A DNA stretch of 64,000 nt from Arcobacter sp. CECT 8983. Its GTDB lineage: Bacteria > Campylobacterota > Campylobacteria > Campylobacterales > Arcobacteraceae. This document shows positions 27,907 to 36,304 of the stretch, one piece after another; the first letter of the stretch is position 1; the number at the start of each line of letters is the position of its first letter. The position numbers were made by a program, and so were the translations under genes. Below the pieces are notes generated by a model. That model made no database searches and was not told the DNA's origin. It saw nothing but the letters and a program-made list of their open reading frames with translations. The stretch covers positions 62,001 to 126,000 of the forward strand of contig NZ_PDKF01000005.1 in the NCBI RefSeq assembly GCF_004118855.1. The letters run 5' to 3'.

Positions 27907-29046
27907 TTATAATCTTGATTTGTATGCATTATACCCAAAATTATTTACAATTTGGTAACAGCCCTTCTTATTTTTTATTACTTGAGATGGTAACTTAATT
28001 CCATTAAAGGTCGTAGTCTTTACCATCGTATAGTGAATCATATCTTCTAAAATAATTTTATCGCCTACTTTTAGGGGCTTATCAAAGGAATAATCACCGA
28101 TAATATCACCTGCTAAGCAAGTATTTCCTCCTAGACGATAAGTGTATTTTTTTTCATTGGCAAGACCTGAATTTCTAATATCTGCACGGTATGGCATAGC
28201 TAAAGTATCAGGCATATGAGCCTCAGCTGAAGTATCTAAAATGGCTATTTGCATTTGATTTTCTACAATATCTAATACAGTTGCCATAAGGTAACCTGTT
28301 TGCCAACCTACTGCTTCACCTGGCTCTAGAAAAACATCCAAATGAGGATATCTTTCTTTAAACTCTTTTAATAATTTTATTAAACCTTCAACATCATAAT
28401 CAGCTCTTGTGATATGATGTCCTCCACCAAAGTTTACCCATTTCATCCCTACTAAATATTCACCAAAGTTTTCTTCAAAGTTTGCTAATGCCCCTTGAAG
28501 TGCATCTACATTTTGCTCACAAAGAGCATGAAAGTGTAAACCTTCAATTAAATCTAGTTTATCTGCTTGAAAATTTTTCTTTGTAATTCCAAGTCTTGAA
28601 TATGTACCACAAGGATTATATAAATCAACTTCTACAGAGGAGTATTCAGGATTTACTCTAAGTCCAATAGAAGTTTTTCCATAAGCTTTTTTACCATATC
28701 TTTCAAGTTGAGAAAATGAGTTAAATACTAAGTGATTAGAAATATCTATAATCTCATCTATCTCTTCATCTTTAAAAGCAGGACTATAAGTATGAACTTC
28801 TTTTTGAAATTCCTCTTTTGCTAAAAGTGCTTCATGTAATCCACTTGCACAACAACCGTAAAGATACTTTCTACAAAGTTCAAAACTAGACTTTAATGCA
28901 AAACCTTTTAAAGCTAGTAAGATTTTTACATCTGCTTCATCTTGAACTTTTTTTAAAAGTTTTAAATTGTTTTCTAAAAGCTCTTCTTCACATATAAATG
29001 CTGGACTTGGTAACTCTTCTAGTGACTTAAAAGTTTGTTTTTCCAT
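27907..29046 (-). CDS. nspC: carboxynorspermidine decarboxylase
   Basis: The 379-residue fold III PLP-dependent decarboxylase has the PLP lysine in ILLALKGFAL (Lys47), a glycine-rich phosphate loop NFGGGHH and a catalytic Cys in GGNTCLAGDI. It makes norspermidine or spermidine by decarboxylating the carboxy-polyamine formed by the dehydrogenase encoded just upstream in the same operon. This is the usual polyamine route in Campylobacterota. Confidence 0.94.
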   Translation of the reverse strand: MEKQTFKSLEELPSPAFICEEELLENNLKLLKKVQDEADVKILLALKGFALKSSFELCRKYLYGCCASGLHEALLAKEEFQKEVHTYSPAFKDEEIDEIIDISNHLVFNSFSQLERYGKKAYGKTSIGLRVNPEYSSVEVDLYNPCGTYSRLGITKKNFQADKLDLIEGLHFHALCEQNVDALQGALANFEENFGEYLVGMKWVNFGGGHHITRADYDVEGLIKLLKEFKERYPHLDVFLEPGEAVGWQTGYLMATVLDIVENQMQIAILDTSAEAHMPDTLAMPYRADIRNSGLANEKKYTYRLGGNTCLAGDIIGDYSFDKPLKVGDKIILEDMIHYTMVKTTTFNGIKLPSQVIKNKKGCYQIVNNFGYNAYKSRL

Positions 29047-29132
29047 TTGATTGTTTCCTATGAAATAGTAAGTTTTGTTTTTTCTTGTTTCTGAAGATTA
29101 AGATATTTTATTCTAAAACAAGGCTTGAAAAG

Positions 29133-29175
29133 TATAAAGGGAGGAATTTACTCTTAGTAAATGACTCTCTTTATA
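29133..29175. terminator. long nested hairpin between the carboxynorspermidine genes
   Basis: The outer arms TATAAAGGGAG and CTCTCTTTATA enclose a perfect inner stem, ATTTACT with AGTAAAT, around a three-base loop. A CTTTTTG-like run follows on the plus strand. It lies in the 160-base gap between the dehydrogenase and nspC. It may be a terminator or attenuator that uncouples the two genes. Confidence 0.5.
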
Positions 29176-29208
29176 TCTTTTTGTAAACGAAGTTTTTGGA
29201 AAAAAGAA

Positions 29209-30402
29209 TTAATCTAGCTCTAATATCTTCCAAGGAAGACCTTGAGTCATTAATTCATCCATAAATGGTTTTGCATCAAACTCTTCAATGTTGAACACAC
29301 CTTTTGAATCCCAAATACCTTTGTATAACATTTTAGTTCCAATCATCGCTGGAACTCCTGTAGTATAACTTACAGCTTGTGCTCCTGTCTCTTTGTAACA
29401 CTCTTGGTGGTCACAAACATTGTAGATATAAACTTTCTTTTTCTTTCCATCTTTAATACCTTCAATGATACAACCAATATTTGTTTTACCAACTGTTCTT
29501 GGTCCTAATGAAGCTGGGTCTGGTAATAATGTAGTTAAAAACTCTATTGGAGTAATTTCTACACCTTTGTGCATTACAGGTTCAATACCTAACATACCTA
29601 CATTTTGTAAACAATTCATATGTTGGATATAAGAATCACCAAATGTCATAAAGAATCTAATTCTTTTTAAACCTTTGATATTTTTAGAAAGACTCTCTAA
29701 CTCTTCATGATATAAAAGATAAGATGGTTTTACACCAACTTCTGGATAATCATGTTCAACTTTTATTTCTAATGGTTTTGTTTCAATCCATTTACCATCT
29801 TCCCAGTATCTACCATTTGCAGATACTTCTCTTAAGTTGATTTCTGGGTTAAAGTTTGTAGCAAAAGGATATCCATGGTCACCTGCATTACAATCCATGA
29901 TATCAATATAGTGAATCTCATCAAATAAATTTTGTTGAGCATAAGCACAAAATACACCTGTAACACCTGGGTCAAATCCAGAACCTAAAAGTCCCATTAT
30001 TCCAGCTTTTTTAAACTGTTCATCTCTTGCCCATTGCTCTTTGTACTCAAACTTAGCTTCATCTGGGTGCTCATAATTTGCAGTATCTACGTAATCAACA
30101 CCTGCTTGTGTACAAGCATCCATAATTGTTAAATCTTGATAAGGTAAAGCTACATTTAAAACAACTTTTGGATTAACTTCTTTGATTAAATCCACTAATT
30201 GAGGAATATTATCAGCATCAACTTGTGCAGTTTGAATTTCAACTCCAAGTTTTTCTTTAATATCCATTGCAATTGAATCACACTTTTTAATTGTTCTTGA
30301 CGCTAGTGTAATTTTTTCAAATGTATCAATATTCATAGCACACTTAACTGTGGCAACTCTACTTACTCCACCTGCACCAATGATTAAAATACCTTTTTTC
30401 AT
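29209..30402 (-). CDS. carboxynorspermidine synthase (saccharopine dehydrogenase-like)
   Basis: The 397-residue protein starts with an NAD(P)-binding Rossmann loop (IIGAGGVSRVATVKC) and follows the saccharopine dehydrogenase-like fold through to GTKMLYKGIW. In this branch it condenses aspartate semialdehyde with a diamine to give carboxynorspermidine or carboxyspermidine, the substrate of NspC. The start directly abuts the bioA stop, so the two are cotranscribed. The lysine-pathway alternative is unlikely given nspC next door. Confidence 0.92.
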   Translation of the reverse strand: MKKGILIIGAGGVSRVATVKCAMNIDTFEKITLASRTIKKCDSIAMDIKEKLGVEIQTAQVDADNIPQLVDLIKEVNPKVVLNVALPYQDLTIMDACTQAGVDYVDTANYEHPDEAKFEYKEQWARDEQFKKAGIMGLLGSGFDPGVTGVFCAYAQQNLFDEIHYIDIMDCNAGDHGYPFATNFNPEINLREVSANGRYWEDGKWIETKPLEIKVEHDYPEVGVKPSYLLYHEELESLSKNIKGLKRIRFFMTFGDSYIQHMNCLQNVGMLGIEPVMHKGVEITPIEFLTTLLPDPASLGPRTVGKTNIGCIIEGIKDGKKKKVYIYNVCDHQECYKETGAQAVSYTTGVPAMIGTKMLYKGIWDSKGVFNIEEFDAKPFMDELMTQGLPWKILELD

Positions 30403-31653
30403 CTATTTCTGCTCCATATTTTTAAATTGAATGTTTATTTTTTTAATTGCGTTTATCATTGCATCACATATCTTATTTAATTCTTCATTAGTAATTGTAT
30501 AAGCAACGATTGAATAAATCAGTTTTCCAAATGGTCTTATCCATACACCTTGATTTTGACACTCATCTTGTATATCTTGAGCGAAATGGGGACTATGAAG
30601 TTCTACAACACCAATTGCACCAATTGTTCTAATATCTTTTACGATTTCTACTTCTTCTAAAGTCTTTAGTTTTTGAGTAAATATTTTATTGATATTTGAA
30701 ACTTTTTCTTGCCAGTTTGATTCTAAAAGTAAATCAATACTAGCATTTGCCACACTACAAGCTAAAGGATTTCCCATAAATGTTGGACCATGCATAAGTA
30801 CACCTATTTCAGAGTTCGAAATAGTATCACTTATGTGTTTTGTTGTACACATTGCAGCAAGTGTCATCATGCCACCTGTTAGACATTTTCCAATAGTTAT
30901 AATATCTGGTACCACATCTGCATGTTCACAAGCCCACATTTTACCTGTGTGACCAAAGCCTGTTGCTATCTCATCAGCAATGAAAATTATATCATATTTT
31001 GTACATAATTCACGCACTTTTTTTAGATAACTAGGATTGTGAATTCTCATACCACCTGCACCTTGAACCACTGGTTCTAGTACAATACCTGCTACTTCAT
31101 GGTGATGTTTTTCTATTGTTTTTTTAATATTTTCAATACTTGTAAAGATATTGTTTGGTAAATAGTTTCCATATAGTGAGTGCATACTATTATTTGGGTC
31201 ACACACTCCCATACAACCTAAGGTATCTCCATGGTAAGCATTTTCTAAAGATATAAACTTATCTACATTTTTACCTTTTGCTTTTTGGTATAAAATAGCT
31301 GTTTTTAATGCAACTTCAATACTAACACTTCCACTGTCTGCTAAAAATACACTAGGTAATCCAGTAAGTTTTGCTAACTTTTCACAAAGTAAAGCTGCTG
31401 GTTCGTGTGTAAGTCCACCAAACATCACATGGGGCATGATTTTTGCTTGGTTTTGTAAAGCCTCTACTAGCTTTGGATGGTTATATCCATGGATAGCGCT
31501 CCACCATGAACTCATGGCATCTATTAGTTCAGTATCATCTTCTAAGACAATAGTTTGTCCAAAAGTTTTCTTTACTGGCAATATTTTTGTTTTCGTTGGC
31601 AAGGAGTTATAAGGGTGCCAAGCATGCTTTTTGTCTAATTCTATATAATTCAT
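30403..31653 (-). CDS. bioA: adenosylmethionine-8-amino-7-oxononanoate aminotransferase
   Basis: BioA makes 7,8-diaminononanoate for biotin. The 416-residue class III aminotransferase has the family opening HAWHPYNS, MSSWWSAIHGYNHP, an Asp in FIADEIATGFGHTG and the PLP lysine in TIGKCLTGG. It heads a bioA-dehydrogenase-nspC gene order. No other biotin gene is in the window. Confidence 0.96.
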   Translation of the reverse strand: MNYIELDKKHAWHPYNSLPTKTKILPVKKTFGQTIVLEDDTELIDAMSSWWSAIHGYNHPKLVEALQNQAKIMPHVMFGGLTHEPAALLCEKLAKLTGLPSVFLADSGSVSIEVALKTAILYQKAKGKNVDKFISLENAYHGDTLGCMGVCDPNNSMHSLYGNYLPNNIFTSIENIKKTIEKHHHEVAGIVLEPVVQGAGGMRIHNPSYLKKVRELCTKYDIIFIADEIATGFGHTGKMWACEHADVVPDIITIGKCLTGGMMTLAAMCTTKHISDTISNSEIGVLMHGPTFMGNPLACSVANASIDLLLESNWQEKVSNINKIFTQKLKTLEEVEIVKDIRTIGAIGVVELHSPHFAQDIQDECQNQGVWIRPFGKLIYSIVAYTITNEELNKICDAMINAIKKINIQFKNMEQK

Positions 31654-31678
31654 AAGTAATATTATATAAAAAAAGTGC

Positions 31679-31684
31679 TATGAT
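31679..31684 (+). promoter_or_regulatory. ssrA: extended -10 promoter of ssrA
   Basis: TGCTATGAT is an extended -10 element 15 bases before the mature tmRNA 5' end, in the gap divergent from bioA. Confidence 0.5.
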
Positions 31685-31699
31685 TCCACTTTATTTAAT

Positions 31700-32099
31700 G
31701 GGGATGACTTGGTATCGATTAGAGCAGTGAGGATCAGTTGCATGTCGGCCTGAACATGCCGTTACGCGGTTCATTTTTTTTAGACGCAAACAATACTGAT
31801 TACGCTCCAGCTTACGCAAAAGCTGCGTAAGTTTAACAACTTATAGGACTCGCCTTAGGGCTTGAGACCTCGGAGGCTCACACTACTGATTCTATCTAAG
31901 TAGATTTTAGTGGGTTCACCCAAGATAGATTATCATCTTAGAGTTGATTTGGCTAATTTGAGACACTTTTAAATCTTAGCTTCGCAATTGTTTTTGCGGG
32001 TTGAGCTATTGTGAAGTGAAATTTTTCAACCCTTCTAAGCATGTAGACGCTGGTAGTAGCTGTTTTAAGACTGGAGTTCGATTCTCCACATCTCCACCA
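31700..32099 (+). ncRNA. ssrA: transfer-messenger RNA (tmRNA)
   Basis: The 5' end GGGGATG pairs with 3' CATCTCC, followed by ACCA, forming the tRNA-like acceptor with one G-U pair. The T-arm GGAGTTCGATTCTCC is intact. The tag reading frame runs 31786-31830 and encodes ANNTDYAPAYAKAA, close to tags of other Campylobacterota. tmRNA frees stalled ribosomes and marks their products for ClpP and other proteases. Its 3' end is a common integration site for mobile elements, which matters for the DNA that follows. Confidence 0.97.
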
Positions 32100-32103
32100 A
32101 TAT
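32077..32103 (+). repeat. putative attL: tmRNA 3' end
   Basis: These 27 bases of the tmRNA T-arm and acceptor end, plus the first bases beyond it, recur in degenerate form at 36077-36102. The copies differ at three positions and by one missing base, and share an exact CCACCAATAT. This is the pattern expected of an element that integrated at ssrA and restored the gene at one edge. Confidence 0.5.
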
Positions 32104-32431
32104 TAATAATTATACTTTCTATTTTATTCTAAAAGGTTCGATATAATCGAACTTTAACATTCTAAATTATTCTATCTCATTCTTATAGTTTTTAATAATT
32201 TCTAAGATTTATTACGGTAATTGCTAAAGTTCAAAAATGGATACCGTATAAATGATAAAATAAGTATCAATTTCCTTTATTTAAAAAAGAATTTAAAAAA
32301 TTTATAATATAATTTAATGAAATAGTGTTATAAGTATCTATTTTATGGTATATTTAATCTAATAAAAGATTTAAAAAATAATTTAAAAAAAGTATAGATA
32401 ATCTATACTTTTTTATATAAAAAGGTTACGA
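32100..32431. other. 332-base gene-free stretch after tmRNA
   Basis: It is very AT-rich and no credible gene is seen. It holds a small perfect hairpin (GTTCGAT-ATA-ATCGAAC, extended by wobble pairing, 32133-32155) that may terminate ssrA. An inverted repeat TACGGTA/TACCGTA lies at 32213 and 32242. A strong terminator-like hairpin sits just before fic (listed separately). Confidence 0.6.
32386..32414 (+). terminator. terminator-like hairpin in the fic leader
   Basis: GTATAGA-TAA-TCTATAC extends through A and T runs to a stem of about 12 bp and ends in TTTTTT. It is placed 17 bases before the fic start codon. It may shield fic from ssrA read-through, or attenuate fic. Confidence 0.65.
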
Positions 32432-33622
32432 ATGTATACAACTCCAACTATACCACAAACTGAACATTATCCTTTAAAGCAAGAGATACTTAATAAAGCA
32501 GAGCGTATTATAATTGAAAGTGCTAAGTTAACAGGAAATTTAAATATACATATAATTAATGCAATAAAAGAAAATTTACGGACTATAAACTCTTATTACT
32601 CAAATAAAATTGAATCAGAAGGTACTCATCCTATTGATATTGAACGTGCAATGAAAAATGAATTTTCACAAGATGATAAAAAGAAAAGTATGCAACAATT
32701 GTCATTGGTACATATTGAAGTACAAAAATATTTAGAAACAACACTAGATATCTCATCTAAAGCATATTCATTAGAAAAAATACTAGAGATTCATAAAGAA
32801 TTTTATAGTAAAGAAGAAATGAAATATGCACTAAATATTAAAAATGGTGAGTTAGAAGTAGAAATGATACCTGGGAAACTAAGAGAAGGTTATGTACGAG
32901 TTGGAGAACATATCCCACCTCAAAGTGATGAATTAATAGCTTGCTTCAATGAATTTGAGATGTTATATAATCAATCTAGGAACTCTACACACACAATGAA
33001 ACTAATCTATGCTTTATGTTCTCATCATAGATTAACATATATACATCCATTTTATGATGGAAATGGAAGAGTATCTAGACTTTATTTAGATTACTTATTG
33101 TATCACTCTGATATCCAAGGTTATGGATTATGGAATATATCAAGAGGACTTGCTAGAAATCAAAAAGAGTATAGGAAGTTTCTGTCTTTAGCAGATGAAA
33201 AGTTTAGTGGATATAATGATGGAAGAGGACCATTAACATTAAAAGGACTTGAAAACTTTTTAGAATTTATGTTAGATATTGCATTAGATCAAGTATTATT
33301 TATGAGTGAATATTTAAAATTAGATTCTATGGCAACAAAGATAAAAGCTTATGTTGAGCTTTCACAAAAAAAACTAATTCATAATGTCAAGCCTCTACCA
33401 AAAAATTCAAATAAACTATTAGAATATTTATTGGTTCATGGAGAAGTAACTAGAGGTGATGCACAAGAAATCTTAGGTGTAAGTGCTCCTAAGGCTATAG
33501 CTATTGTAAAAGAGTTACTAGAAGAAGATTACTTACAAACAGATAGTCCTAGAGGAAAATTAAGATTTAAATTAAATAGTAAATTATCTAACTATCTTGT
33601 ACCTGATTTATTTGAAAATTAA
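32432..33622 (+). CDS. Fic family protein with C-terminal winged helix
   Basis: Fic proteins usually move AMP from ATP onto target proteins. The 396-residue protein has an intact active-site motif HPFYDGNGRVSR (205-216). An N-terminal helical region has SNKIES (57-62), close to the class II inhibitory motif (S/T)xxxE(G/N) but with Ser in the last place. A C-terminal winged helix-turn-helix (about 320-385) is present. It lies in the island next to ssrA. No small antitoxin gene is adjacent, which fits a self-inhibited enzyme. Confidence 0.92.
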   Translation: MYTTPTIPQTEHYPLKQEILNKAERIIIESAKLTGNLNIHIINAIKENLRTINSYYSNKIESEGTHPIDIERAMKNEFSQDDKKKSMQQLSLVHIEVQKYLETTLDISSKAYSLEKILEIHKEFYSKEEMKYALNIKNGELEVEMIPGKLREGYVRVGEHIPPQSDELIACFNEFEMLYNQSRNSTHTMKLIYALCSHHRLTYIHPFYDGNGRVSRLYLDYLLYHSDIQGYGLWNISRGLARNQKEYRKFLSLADEKFSGYNDGRGPLTLKGLENFLEFMLDIALDQVLFMSEYLKLDSMATKIKAYVELSQKKLIHNVKPLPKNSNKLLEYLLVHGEVTRGDAQEILGVSAPKAIAIVKELLEEDYLQTDSPRGKLRFKLNSKLSNYLVPDLFEN

Positions 33623-33749
33623 ATAAATAGACCCATTCTTAAAATATACCTCATAATTGAATATTCATTATTATTCAAAAAATGATTCCTTTTAGTTTCA
33701 CTATATAGTAAGTAATTATTTTATAAATTTATAATACAAAAGGAAATAA

Positions 33750-34017
33750 ATGGCAATAAAAAATTTAATTTTAGTTGCAATTGCAGTATGTTTAATGATT
33801 ACTGGATGTACAAGAAAATCAACAGTACAAAAAGAAACATTTAATAAAACATTCAAATATAAAAGGTTCTATAGCTCTTTTAACTGGTTAATTTGGAGAT
33901 GAAGCTGGACAGCATATTTATTAAAGAGAAGAGTATATTACATTACAAACTGCATTAGGAAAAGTAGTTAAAGACTTAGGACATATATCTGTTAATTATA
34001 TGATGGAACAAGTTTAA
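33750..34017 (+). pseudogene. broken lipoprotein gene
   Basis: A good ribosome-binding site (AAAAGGAAATAA) and ATG start a lipoprotein signal ending in the lipobox ITGC. The frame stops after 50 codons at TGA 33900. In the other frame the text continues from KGSIALLTG through FGDEAGQHIY and REEYITLQTALGKVVKDLG to a stop at 34015, interrupted by two TAA codons. This is best read as one lipoprotein of about 88 residues broken by a frameshift and two stops. The original family is not recognised. Confidence 0.6.
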
Positions 34018-34028
34018 TAACAACATAG

Positions 34029-34050
34029 GTAAGGATATATATGTCCTTAC
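34029..34050. terminator. bidirectional terminator
   Basis: GTAAGGA pairs with TCCTTAC around an AT loop, followed by TTTATTT on the plus strand. It separates the broken lipoprotein gene from the convergent two-gene module. Confidence 0.65.
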
Positions 34051-34051
34051 T

Positions 34052-34627
34052 TTATTTACAATTAACATTATATGTATAATCTATATAATCTCGATCTTTA
34101 TCTTTATATGATAATTCAATAAAATGCTTAAAAAGTTCAAACTCATTACTGTCTAAAATTAAGTATTGAGGCTTATTATTCAAAAAATCTATATTCCATT
34201 TAAACAATTCTGGATATTTAGAATCAAACCACATTAAAAAAGTTAATGTTTCAGGAGTATGTTTATGACCTAATCTACTTAATAGAATAACTGAATCTAT
34301 AATATGATAATGATTCATAATAGGATCAAAGTTTATTGTTTTATCATGATCTTTATCAGCATGTTTAAAAAAGTTTTTAAACGCATTAATAAAAGTAAAT
34401 ACTTCTTTTTTACTCATTCTTTTTGTATGATTATTTTCTAGCATAGTGTTTGAAATATCCTTTTCTTGCACTTTTACTAACGTTCTTAATATTTCATTAG
34501 TAGCACCAACAATAGTATGAATTGATATATCATCTTTTCTTTCAAAAAACATATATATTGATGTGTTTAATTGATTTATTGCAGCAGTAAGTTTATTTAT
34601 TGTAGTTATATTTTCAAGTTTTACCAT
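34052..34627 (-). CDS. hypothetical protein of island module, 191 aa, HEPN-like motif
   Basis: I do not recognise a named family. The protein is mostly helical and soluble, with no signal or membrane segment. Residues 84-89, KNFFKH followed by AD, have the spacing of an Rx4H HEPN motif with Lys in place of Arg. The start has AAAGGTG upstream. It follows its partner gene by 20 bases and is surely in the same operon. The HEPN reading is an inference from a short motif. Confidence 0.6.
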   Translation of the reverse strand: MVKLENITTINKLTAAINQLNTSIYMFFERKDDISIHTIVGATNEILRTLVKVQEKDISNTMLENNHTKRMSKKEVFTFINAFKNFFKHADKDHDKTINFDPIMNHYHIIDSVILLSRLGHKHTPETLTFLMWFDSKYPELFKWNIDFLNNKPQYLILDSNEFELFKHFIELSYKDKDRDYIDYTYNVNCK

Positions 34628-34647
34628 TACTTATCACCTTTTATTAT

Positions 34648-35760
34648 TTATATAGAATGTTTTAAAATCTCATCATTAAACTCTTGAAAGTTTTCAATAA
34701 AATGTTCTTTTGTCCTTTCTGTTGTATGAAGTGATATTCTAGTATCTCCATTATTTAGATAAGGTCTATAATCGACATAATGATTTTGCCAAACTGTTTT
34801 AAAATCATTTAATTCAATAGTTCTAGTAAGTTTGAAAAAACTTTTAAATTCAATATGTTGAAATAAAATAGCCATTGTCTTTATAAATAAATAAGAAGTC
34901 GAATTTATAAGTTTTTGTGCAGTTTGAATGATTGGTAAATCATCAATAATATGATCTAAATATAACTTACCTTGAGTTGTAATATAAACACAAAACAAAT
35001 CACTATTTAATGATAATATATTTCTATTGTGTGCAAATTCATTTCGCAAGTTTGTTTTACCACTAGCTAGATTAATCAATACTCCATCAAAAAAATGTTT
35101 ACATTCTTCAAAAGCTTCTAAGATCTTAACCGATTCTAAAGATGAACTATCCCTTAATCTTTTTTCAAAATTACTAAAATATCCTTTTTCTTCATAAATA
35201 GGTAAAACCCTTTTTAGGACCTTTCCACATTCTTGATCCACTTTTTCATTATTACTACCATTATATAAAGCTTTAAATCTATTTGTTACATACTTTCTAT
35301 CAGTTGAGTTTGTTCTTTCCATTATATACTTATCATTATACTCAATAAGTCCTACAGTTAGTTTATCCAATATTGCAGAACTTTCTAAAATTAAAGATTG
35401 AAAATCAAAATATATTTCTGATGGAGCAAATCTATATTCAACATTTCCACCATTTAAATTTCGATATTCATGATGAGGTCTTTTATTGCCAAATGTATAA
35501 TCACTATATTCATATGTACTTATAACACTTATTCCAAATCTATGTGCAGCAAATAAAAAATATTGAAAGCTTCTAAGTAAATCTTGTAATATCATCATTC
35601 TTGATTCTGTAAGAATAGGTGCATTTGTTATATTAGTTCTGATCTTTTGTTCCAGTTCAAAATAAAAATTTAATACTGTTTGATTGTTATAAACCTCATT
35701 GATACGATCATTAAACATACTTTCCCCGGTATAGTAAATAATTGATTCTCCATCAGACAT
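34648..35760 (-). CDS. hypothetical protein of island module, 370 aa, candidate HEPN domain
   Basis: The ATG at 35760 has GAGAAG eight bases upstream, better than the in-frame TTG at 35766. The protein is soluble and largely helical. Residues 239-244 read RNEFAH, an exact Rx4H motif with the polar residue after Arg that is common in HEPN ribonucleases. It lies in a helical stretch after HFFDGVLINLASGKTNL. HEPN proteins cut RNA in many toxin-antitoxin and phage-defence systems. Fold and activity are not proven here. It is the first gene of a two-gene operon in the ssrA island. Confidence 0.6.
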   Translation of the reverse strand: MSDGESIIYYTGESMFNDRINEVYNNQTVLNFYFELEQKIRTNITNAPILTESRMMILQDLLRSFQYFLFAAHRFGISVISTYEYSDYTFGNKRPHHEYRNLNGGNVEYRFAPSEIYFDFQSLILESSAILDKLTVGLIEYNDKYIMERTNSTDRKYVTNRFKALYNGSNNEKVDQECGKVLKRVLPIYEEKGYFSNFEKRLRDSSSLESVKILEAFEECKHFFDGVLINLASGKTNLRNEFAHNRNILSLNSDLFCVYITTQGKLYLDHIIDDLPIIQTAQKLINSTSYLFIKTMAILFQHIEFKSFFKLTRTIELNDFKTVWQNHYVDYRPYLNNGDTRISLHTTERTKEHFIENFQEFNDEILKHSI

Positions 35761-36304
35761 AATCAATACTTCTCATTCTTTCTTTTCACTATTTAAAAAT
35801 AATGATTATAATGATAACTATATAATACTTAATAAGATAATATTGCATTTTAATGTATTATTATATAGAAATAAATAAGACAACAAGGCTATTTTTCATT
35901 AAAAAATAGTAGTTAGTTTTATTTTTTGGTAGATTAATTGATACTTTATAAATTTCAATAATCCCTTAAATAATAGGGTTTAGAAGCATTACTTAGGAGT
36001 CTGGAGAAAGTACCTTATCTTTTTTATCAAAATTTTTTAATGGGTATTATATAATAATTACTATTTTATAGTATTCTTCAATTCCCCAGATCCCACCAAT
36101 ATAAAATCTAAAATTAAAGACTTTACTTTAGTCTTCATATTACACTATCATTTAATTTTTATAATGTATACATTTATTCAAATATTATCTAATAAGATAT
36201 TCTTTCTAACCCACCCAAATTTCTTAAAAACAATTTTAAATTCTGCAAGTTTTAAGCCAGACTTCTTAGCTATCATAATCAAAAATGTCTACAAAGGGTA
36301 AGTA
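35761..36304. other. 544-base intergenic region at the right edge of the island
   Basis: It is extremely AT-rich with no credible reading frame. It contains an imperfect hairpin (AATCCCT with AGGGTTT, about 35963-35984) and the degenerate tmRNA-end repeat at 36077-36102. The promoter of the chemoreceptor gene must lie in the last part, but no box stands out. Confidence 0.6.
36077..36102 (+). repeat. putative attR: degenerate copy of the tmRNA 3' end
   Basis: It matches tmRNA positions 32077-32103 with three mismatches and one deleted base, and ends in the exact shared CCACCAATAT. There is no T-arm pairing and no acceptor partner, so it is not a functional RNA gene. It marks the probable right end of a 4.0 kb inserted segment. 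Confidence 0.5.

Noticed and set aside
32213-32248. Inverted repeat TACGGTA/TACCGTA after tmRNA as a dif-like or integrase core site
   Set aside because: The arms are only 7 bp, 22 bases apart, with no match I can name. It could be chance in AT-rich DNA.
36071-36102. Possible tRNA 3' end (TTCAATTCCCC then CCACCA)
   Set aside because: No pairing T-arm, anticodon arm or 5' acceptor partner is found upstream. It fits better as a decayed copy of the tmRNA end.
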